Program-made: the position numbers and the translations under genes | In this document: positions 62,101-64,000 of the stretch, in pieces | How positions within the stretch are numbered: position 1 is the stretch's first letter | Layout of the letters: each line of letters begins with the position of its first letter | The notes under the pieces: generated by a model | Database searches by the model: none | Told to the model about the DNA's origin: nothing | Seen by the model: only the letters and a program-made list of their open reading frames with translations | Source: Morella rubra | Lineage: Eukaryota > Streptophyta > Magnoliopsida > Fagales > Myricaceae | Assembly (NCBI GenBank): GCA_003952965.2 | Contig: CM025850.1 | Span: 22,370,686-22,434,685, forward strand | Direction of reading: 5' to 3' | DNA length: 64,000 nucleotides

Positions 62101-63775
62101 ATTCCTATCTGAAAAGTCAAACAAAAATTTCTCCTAAAAGCATGAAAACTGAAAATTTGTTGACACGCCAAAATTTCATTCATTTCCTAAACATTTTCAC
62201 TAATATCGTTGAGCCATTTAACAACTAAACATGTAAAGTCTAAAAATAAGTAGCTCAAGTCATAAAATAGGAAGTATGATTTCAATGTGATACAATGGAT
62301 TAACAATCTACCCAGCCCCACCTTGCACTAGATCCACAAGTTTCATGGTAGGCCTAGGCTCGAAGATTGTACTCCATGAATTTGTCACTATAAAAGTCAT
62401 ACAGGACATTTATAGATGCATGCAATGCTTGTCTTCAAAATATGTATCCTTTGAACGACAATCTTTCCACTCTGCAGTGTCAGATCACTGAGGTCAACTT
62501 TCGTCCCTACTTAACAGACTGGTTATAAAATCAAGCACCTTTAGTATTTGAACTCAAGGACCAATCTTTGTCTGGCTCAAGAGACCCTTTGCGGCCTCTG
62601 TTACCTTTTCGGAGACCCATATAGAAACTATCTACTTGAGACTATCCTTGGGCTCACTATATAATACAAGAGATTTCGAAATATGTACACATCTTGATGC
62701 CTGTCTCCATAGACAAAAGTGTATAATCATGGCCCAAATTTTGATGAATTTCAGAGTTTGCCCCTAACAGAGGACGATTTTAGTTTCCAATCCTACGAAC
62801 AATCAAAGATGATATACCAGTGCACAATTTCCTAAATATTTTCACCAATAATGCTCCAAACGTCAAAAAAATGCCAACTAAACAAGTGAATTATGAAATT
62901 AAGTACACCAAGTATAATTTTCCGTATGATCTCAATGTACCACATTGAATGAGCAAGCTACCAGCCCCATCTGCACTAATAACACAGGATTCATGGTAGG
63001 CTTCAGCTTATAGATTGCACTCATGAATTTGTGGCAATAGAAATCATACAGGAGATTTATACATGCATGCAATGGTTGTATTTGTTTTACATGTAGATCT
63101 CAAAGTATTAAATACGTGGGTCCAGATTTTGATGAATTTCAAATTGATTCTGCCCGAAACAATTTGATTCGTTCCAAACAGCAAAAAGAGACACTATTTA
63201 GCCCCTCGAAAATATCTCAACCGGCACATGTCTGAGGTGATGTCACAAGACTAATGAATAAAAACTTACTTCATACTTCACGTAACAGCGCCAACCTTGG
63301 GTAAGCTCCTCAGAGAAAATTACGATATATGACAATTGTGACATGAATCAAGGTCCAAGTCAATTATAAACAGAAAAAAATAATACAACAAAAAGAAAGA
63401 TGCAACCATTTTGCAATATTCTTGCATCACGGTCCACAGTGCTGATGTTGAAAACTGCTAAGATTATCATTCATGAATGAAGCAAATATAGTTTTCATTT
63501 ACCACGACAAATCCGCTAGTAGAAGACCACGTTTCAGATGTCCATGTGTTTGTCTCCCAAAGATAGAATGTTCCATCACTACAAGGGAACAAGATAATCA
63601 GCTTAAATCCCGTACATTGATTCATGTTTCAATAAAGATTAACATTAGTTATATCAAAAGTGCACTAATTTAGGTTAATGAAGGTACAATTTTGCAGCAA
63701 AAAAGTAGTCTCCAGTAGGTGACCACTTCATCATTGAAATACCGCCTAATCCCCTTCGAATGGGGGTCCCAACAC
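32089..63775 (-). CDS. ALADIN: ALADIN (AAAS) WD40 nucleoporin, C-terminal seven exons
   Basis: ALADIN is a WD-repeat protein of the nuclear pore complex, anchored at the pore membrane in animals by NDC1. The window holds the 3' part of the gene: exons 63775-63688, 63578-63503, 58052-57953, 46166-46115, 32845-32708, 32544-32457 and 32151-32089, 605 coding bases giving about 201 C-terminal residues. All junctions are GT-AG, and all seven exons join in one frame without a stop until TAG at 32091-32089. Marker words are '[20 protein letters not shown]', '[12 protein letters not shown]', '[17 protein letters not shown]', '[18 protein letters not shown]', '[20 protein letters not shown]' and the Cys-rich end '[20 protein letters not shown]'. 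Introns, 5' to 3', are 109 bp, 5.45 kb, 11.8 kb, 13.3 kb, 163 bp and 305 bp; the three large ones are filled with transposons in both orientations. The 5' exons lie beyond 64000. The reading frame gives every sign of being functional. Confidence 0.94.
32457..32544 (-). CDS. ALADIN: ALADIN exon 6 of 7 in window
   Basis: Acceptor TGGACAG, donor GTAAGT. Reads [19 protein letters not shown] then [10 protein letters not shown], the most conserved C-terminal block of the family. Confidence 0.93.
32708..32845 (-). CDS. ALADIN: ALADIN exon 5 of 7 in window
   Basis: Acceptor CAATCAG, donor GTGAGT. Reads [20 protein letters not shown], then [20 protein letters not shown] and VSASL. Longest exon in the window. 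Confidence 0.93.
32846..33449. other. ALADIN intron sequence, left part
   Basis: Start of the 13.3-kb intron next to exon 5. Contains a diverged direct repeat of 'actggtagaacattctccac' near 32944 and 33030. The + frame 33211-33438 has no recognisable domain. Confidence 0.5.
33450..33665 (-). mobile_element. Gypsy-type LTR/PPT remnant
   Basis: On the - strand 'ccttggggacaaggtttct' is followed by 'tgaaggggggtggaatgtaac', the arrangement at the 3' end of many plant Ty3/gypsy elements: the C-terminal 'GDKV' region, a polypurine tract, then the LTR. About 190 bp of possible LTR remain. No other gypsy domain is present. Confidence 0.45.
33896..33995. repeat. Perfect 50-bp tandem duplication
   Basis: The 50-bp unit beginning 'attattcccaatataaataa' and ending 'gaggagaaactcct' is present twice in tandem, 33896-33945 and 33946-33995, without a visible mismatch. 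Confidence 0.95.
34421..34724 (-). repeat. Copia 3' LTR
   Basis: 304 bp; on the - strand starts TGTAGAATTATAGGGAG and ends CCACATCGATA. It begins with TG but ends in TA, not the usual CA. The polypurine tract is at 34725-34736. Confidence 0.95.
34732..35898 (-). pseudogene. Copia RT/RNase H, second copy, 388-codon open frame
   Basis: The longest open frame in the window. It starts inside RT at MEIPPGFE, has the YVDD catalytic pair and the full connection and RNase H domains ('[19 protein letters not shown]', '[20 protein letters not shown]', '[13 protein letters not shown]', '[13 protein letters not shown]', 'ADILTKALP') and stops 7 bp before the polypurine tract. Just upstream, 6 extra bases (ttataa on the coding strand) create a stop between AEE and VYM, and the RT N-terminal half is not contiguous with it. 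Confidence 0.95.
36024..36753 (-). pseudogene. Copia RT/RNase H, first (deletion-rich) copy
   Basis: Reads '[20 protein letters not shown]', the YVDD active site in '[13 protein letters not shown]', and '[16 protein letters not shown]'. Relative to 34732-35898 it lacks several short blocks: 6 bases at QT-D, 3 bases before TIK, 4 and 8 bases around PADTPMD, 5 bases at NIVSQ, and more toward RNase H, where it becomes unreadable near 36030. The first few losses keep frame, later ones do not. Confidence 0.9.
36755..37300 (-). pseudogene. Copia reverse transcriptase, N-terminal part
   Basis: Reads '[20 protein letters not shown]', '[20 protein letters not shown]', 'KPVGCKW'-like '[20 protein letters not shown]', '[12 protein letters not shown]', '[19 protein letters not shown]'. 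Two in-frame TGA stops occur, at 'NGT*' where Trp is expected and at 'TQS*IDYEETF'. Leads directly into RT copy 1. Confidence 0.9.
37226..38308 (-). pseudogene. Copia integrase
   Basis: Catalytic domain that joins element DNA to the genome. The first Asp is just before the TAG (SDV). The second is in 'LKTDNAKEY' and the Glu in '[15 protein letters not shown]', so the DDE triad is preserved apart from the stop. The typical '[19 protein letters not shown]' and '[16 protein letters not shown]' follow. The frame drifts near 37300 (DQVKIHQV), leaving the linker to RT out of frame. Confidence 0.92.
38306..38935 (-). pseudogene. Copia protease remainder and GAG-pre-integrase
   Basis: After the frameshift the frame continues '[20 protein letters not shown]' and '[13 protein letters not shown]', then '[20 protein letters not shown]' and 'CEICQLSKH', the HHCC zinc-binding region before integrase. 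It reaches 'MIHSDV' and meets TAG at about 38311-38309 where a Trp codon (DVWG) is expected. Confidence 0.9.
38937..39987 (-). pseudogene. Copia gag and start of protease
   Basis: ATG at 39987 opens [20 protein letters not shown] then NGNNYLQWS, the typical start of the copia gag (UBN2-type) domain that forms the particle coat. The frame runs to the zinc knuckle, where one extra T near 39232 breaks it between 'WCDHCRR' and '[10 protein letters not shown]'. Read across the shift, the knuckle has all four ligands (C, C, H, C). The frame ends at the protease active site, where the usual DSGAS reads DSRAS (Gly to Arg) and a 2-base loss near 38930 shifts frame again. Dead by these lesions. Confidence 0.9.
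40092..40395 (-). repeat. Copia 5' LTR
   Basis: 304 bp, same ends as 34421-34724. The primer-binding site lies at 40091-40079, reading TGGTGTCAAAGCC on the - strand. Confidence 0.95.
40401..40904. other. ALADIN intron between copia and MITE
   Basis: No feature recognised. Confidence 0.4.
40914..41338. mobile_element. Foldback MULE-type MITE, 425 bp
   Basis: Perfect 9-bp target duplication ttacttaaa (40905-40913 and 41339-41347). The ends 'gggttaaatacactttgcc' and 'ggcaaagtgtatttaacct' are inverted, and the pairing runs inward about 150 bp each side to 'gacggattccgtcaaa' / 'ttgacggaatccgtc', so nearly the whole element can fold into a hairpin. The loop holds three copies of a ~31-bp unit 'acattgcccccttatctttg'. 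No coding capacity. Confidence 0.93.
41348..42333. other. ALADIN intron, repeat-like but unassigned
   Basis: Words such as 'aatgagtcgactc' and 'gagttg/gactcatt' recur between about 41825 and 42020. This may be the outer part of the copia-type LTR element starting at 42334, but no border was found. Confidence 0.35.
42334..42607 (+). mobile_element. Copia-type LTR with primer-binding site, solitary
   Basis: 'tgttagaatattttgtata' at 42334 is a typical copia LTR start; sequence ends 'tttatttcaaca' at 42591 (TG...CA, 258 bp). Immediately after comes 'tgacattagagccagg', a worn version of the Met-tRNA site TGGTATCAGAGCC. No gag or second LTR was identified downstream, so this is a truncated 5' end. 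Confidence 0.6.
43205..44035. repeat. GATCTTGTG-rich repeat array, three units of 254-310 bp
   Basis: Units begin 'gctagatcttatctctataa' (43214), 'agttggatcttgtcttcgca' (43468) and 'cactagatcttgtctttgca' (43777). Inside each unit the shorter phrase 'ggatcttgtgccaccgccttgtgcag' recurs several times with drift, a two-level repeat. The region is GC-richer than its surroundings. Long open frames on both strands (such as 43259-44104) follow from the repeat's lack of stop codons and have no domain. Confidence 0.85.
44118..44204. repeat. 15-bp perfect inverted repeat (hairpin)
   Basis: 'tcacgactagtacaa' near 44118-44132 and its exact complement 'ttgtactagtcgtga' near 44190-44204, 57 bases apart. 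It could be the end pair of a tiny MITE; no target duplication was found. Confidence 0.7.
44205..46114. other. ALADIN intron up to exon 4
   Basis: No gene or element firmly recognised. The phrases 'ctccataacactcgagatcct' and 'cacaccactcgtgatttctac' around 45146-45205 look like a diverged short repeat. Confidence 0.4.
46115..46166 (-). CDS. ALADIN: ALADIN exon 4 of 7 in window (52-bp micro-exon)
   Basis: Acceptor TCCCAG, donor GTAGAG. Reads [17 protein letters not shown]. This 52-bp exon stands alone between introns of 11.8 and 13.3 kb. Confidence 0.9.
46167..47021. other. ALADIN intron, right of exon 4
   Basis: No feature recognised up to the LINE poly-A tail. Confidence 0.4.
47022..48325 (-). 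pseudogene. LINE (L1-type) ORF2 3' part with poly-A tail
   Basis: Poly-T at about 47023-47038 on + marks a poly-A tail on the - strand. The 311-codon frame 48165-47230 carries the reverse-transcriptase zinc-binding region: '[20 protein letters not shown]', '[19 protein letters not shown]'. Upstream, in other frames, the end of the RT is readable: 'KLQRDFLWG', '[11 protein letters not shown]', '[20 protein letters not shown]'. At least two frameshifts separate these. The RT catalytic domain and endonuclease are missing (5' truncation). It lies in the same orientation as ALADIN within intron 3 of the window. Confidence 0.88.
48326..49309. other. ALADIN intron, unassigned
   Basis: No feature recognised. 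The right part may be the outer LTR of the decayed copia that follows, whose PPT-like motif is at 49320-49334. Confidence 0.35.
49310..51300 (-). mobile_element. Decayed Ty1/copia element
   Basis: On the - strand 'cagcttgaggggcagtgtttataactc' marks a polypurine tract and LTR start at about 49313-49334. Going inward are RNase H remains ('SSAEADFY'-like near 49640), then a recognisable integrase piece at 51007-50780 reading '[10 protein letters not shown]' and '[20 protein letters not shown]'. The expected 'QNGVAERKN' has become 'LNKVAKGKN', so the catalytic Glu is gone. Much of RT is deleted or unreadable. Older than the other two copia elements. Confidence 0.65.
51301..52111. other. ALADIN intron, unassigned
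   Basis: No feature recognised. It may include upstream remains of the decayed copia. Confidence 0.35.
52117..52257 (+). repeat. Copia 5' LTR (141 bp)
   Basis: Starts tgttaaggaaagtttgatg and ends gctaaaccctaaca; contains a TATA-like 'ctatatgatag'. Primer-binding site at 52258. Confidence 0.92.
52581..52725 (+). repeat. 70-bp tandem duplication in copia leader
   Basis: 'ttgggtgttggtggcttc' at 52581 and 52651 begins two copies of about 70 bp with 'gtgattcc' at their ends, located between primer-binding site and gag. Confidence 0.8.
53170..54040 (+). pseudogene. Copia gag
   Basis: ATG at 53170 opens [12 protein letters not shown] and '[15 protein letters not shown]'; a TAG replaces a Gln codon soon after (CSV*MFLRGKG). 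Frame changes near 53340 and 53480 are needed to follow the gag domain to '[17 protein letters not shown]' and '[20 protein letters not shown]'. The zinc knuckle '[14 protein letters not shown]' near 53977 keeps all four zinc ligands. Confidence 0.85.
54041..54791 (+). pseudogene. Copia protease and GAG-pre-integrase
   Basis: A long open stretch (54007-54789). Protease active site '[13 protein letters not shown]' is intact (DSGA); '[13 protein letters not shown]', then '[17 protein letters not shown]' and '[12 protein letters not shown]' form the HHCC region. TAG at about 54790 ends it ahead of integrase. Confidence 0.88.
54800..55470 (+). pseudogene. Copia integrase
   Basis: Broken at the start. 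An A-run of 16 at 54952-54967 lies just ahead of 'LRSDNAKEY' (second Asp of the triad). '[15 protein letters not shown]' has TAA for Gln but keeps the catalytic Glu. The open part 55112-55471 has '[20 protein letters not shown]' and '[16 protein letters not shown]'. Confidence 0.88.
55471..56790 (+). pseudogene. Copia reverse transcriptase
   Basis: Pro/Ser-rich linker, then '[18 protein letters not shown]', after frame changes '[20 protein letters not shown]' with the YVDD active site, and after a TAG '[17 protein letters not shown]' and '[20 protein letters not shown]'. An in-frame internal stretch (55940-56160) is heavily scrambled. Several stops; inactive. Confidence 0.88.
56791..57345 (+). 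pseudogene. Copia RNase H
   Basis: Readable across frames as 'FADVDW'-like '[19 protein letters not shown]', '[18 protein letters not shown]' and '[14 protein letters not shown]', ending with 'LGGSC'-like tail before the polypurine tract. Multiple stops. Confidence 0.8.
57361..57504 (+). repeat. Copia 3' LTR (144 bp)
   Basis: Same ends as 52117-52257, with a 4-base insertion at 'gattcacctattc' and a few substitutions. Begins straight after the polypurine tract. Confidence 0.92.
57505..57952. other. ALADIN intron next to exon 3
   Basis: No feature beyond an A-run near 57670. Confidence 0.4.
57953..58052 (-). CDS. ALADIN: ALADIN exon 3 of 7 in window
   Basis: Acceptor AACTCAG, donor GTAAGT. 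Reads [18 protein letters not shown] then [15 protein letters not shown]. Lies 448 bp from the outer end of the + strand copia LTR. Confidence 0.92.
58198..58613 (-). mobile_element. Poly-A-tailed retroposed insert, source unknown
   Basis: On + two T-runs (about 58202-58214 and 58219-58230) separated by 'agtatt' correspond to a 3' poly-A on the - strand. The - frame 58613-58230 is open for 127 codons and includes hydrophobic '[16 protein letters not shown]' and '[15 protein letters not shown]' up to the tail. I do not recognise it. It may be the 3' end of a LINE or SINE-like element or an old processed transcript. Confidence 0.4.
58614..61274. other. ALADIN 5.45-kb intron, main part
   Basis: No gene or element firmly recognised. 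Purine-rich block 58740-58870. The short open frames here have no domain. Confidence 0.45.
61275..61637. mobile_element. Degenerate MULE-type MITE
   Basis: Left 'gagtacactttccaccctc' and right 'gaggcgtaaagtgtattttt' are inverted; inward 'caccaactattgattttaga' pairs with 'aaaattcaatagttgatggt'. Related to the elements at 13636 and 40914. No target duplication was found. Confidence 0.7.
61788..62095. repeat. Direct repeat, ~110-bp copies 182 bp apart
   Basis: 'caaaagccacaccagggtga' begins both copies (about 61788 and 61971); each continues with 'agtttctcctc', 'ttttcgtttttaaaattt' and 'aatgtatattaatttttttt'. Confidence 0.85.
62165..63095. repeat. Diverged direct repeat, ~290-bp copies about 650 bp apart
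   Basis: 62165-62460 and 62820-63095 share, in order, 'tttcctaaa.attttcac', 'atctcaatgt.cca', 'agccccat', 'tcatggtaggc' and 'catgcatgcaatg'. Divergence is high. Lies in the ALADIN intron before exon 2. Confidence 0.7.
63503..63578 (-). CDS. ALADIN: ALADIN exon 2 of 7 in window
   Basis: Acceptor CTTGTAG, donor GTAAAT. Reads [19 protein letters not shown] then TSGFVV, ending in phase 0. WD-repeat strand with the YLW motif. Confidence 0.92.
63688..63775 (-). CDS. ALADIN: ALADIN exon 1 of 7 in window
   Basis: Acceptor TTTCCAG at 63776-63782, donor GTACCT after 63688. Reads [19 protein letters not shown] then TGDYFFAAK; needs one base from the upstream exon to complete the first Gly codon and leaves TT to be completed as Phe. 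Confidence 0.92.
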
Positions 63776-64000
63776 CTGGAAATTGTATTAGGAGATTAGA
63801 TACTGAATCAGAAATAAGACACTAACTTTAGTAGGTAAATTGAGAACATAAGCACATAAAAGTAATGCTGTAAGCACAATAGGTAAGGGGACACGTTGCA
63901 CAAAAAGTTTAACTTGATAATTACGGATACGGTCAACTCTGCTCAATGGAGTGCTATATTCTTGTCAAGAAAGCAGTTGGAACTAGGATTTATTTCTTCA
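63776..64000 (-). other. ALADIN intron at window edge
   Basis: Sequence upstream of the first visible ALADIN exon; no exon recognised. The N-terminal half of the gene lies beyond 64000. Confidence 0.6.

Overview
This is nuclear DNA of a flowering plant, most likely a eudicot. The evidence is AT-rich sequence, GT-AG introns, and dense plant-type transposons (Ty1/copia, Ty3/gypsy and LINE remnants, MULE, hAT, CACTA). The species cannot be named from the sequence.

Two host genes can be supported, in tail-to-tail orientation. (1) On the + strand at 10627-11399 is a complete two-exon gene for the plastid ribosomal protein PSRP5 (cL37). (2) On the - strand from 63775 down to 32089 are the last seven coding exons of the nucleoporin ALADIN (AAAS homologue). 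All seven exons keep frame and have canonical splice sites, but they are spread over 31.7 kb because three introns have swollen to 5.5, 11.8 and 13.3 kb with transposon sequence. From memory, the two genes are also neighbours in Arabidopsis (At3g56910 and At3g56900), so this looks like a conserved pair pushed about 20 kb apart by repeats.

Layout. 1-2.3 kb: AT-rich minisatellite, GA microsatellite, G-rich repeat and a CACTA-type terminus. 3.3-4.5 kb: broken copia gag and a LINE 3' end with poly-A. 4.93-10.47 kb: a MULE with about 212-bp terminal inverted repeats and a near-perfect 9-bp target duplication. It carries a mudrA-like transposase gene that has lost its catalytic core and a convergent GRF zinc-finger/membrane-anchor gene. 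Its right end lies 160 bp upstream of the PSRP5 start. 11.4-20.6 kb: intergenic repeats, MULE-type MITEs, a CACTA-like end and short tandem arrays. 20.6-29.2 kb: an unusual array of ~470-bp modules of unknown origin, duplicated as a 3.3/4.1-kb segment in which one copy differs from the other mainly by short deletions. 29.6-31.1 kb: a non-autonomous hAT-like element. 32.1-63.8 kb: ALADIN. Its introns hold a young but defective 6-kb copia element (34421-40395) with an internal RT duplication, a foldback MULE MITE (40914-41338), a copia LTR fragment, a ~280-bp repeat array, a LINE 3' half, a decayed - strand copia, a 5.4-kb + strand copia (52117-57504), a poly-A-tailed insert and a degenerate MITE.

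PSRP5 and ALADIN are the only genes likely to make protein. Nearly every other reading frame is a broken mobile-element gene or an accident of repeats.
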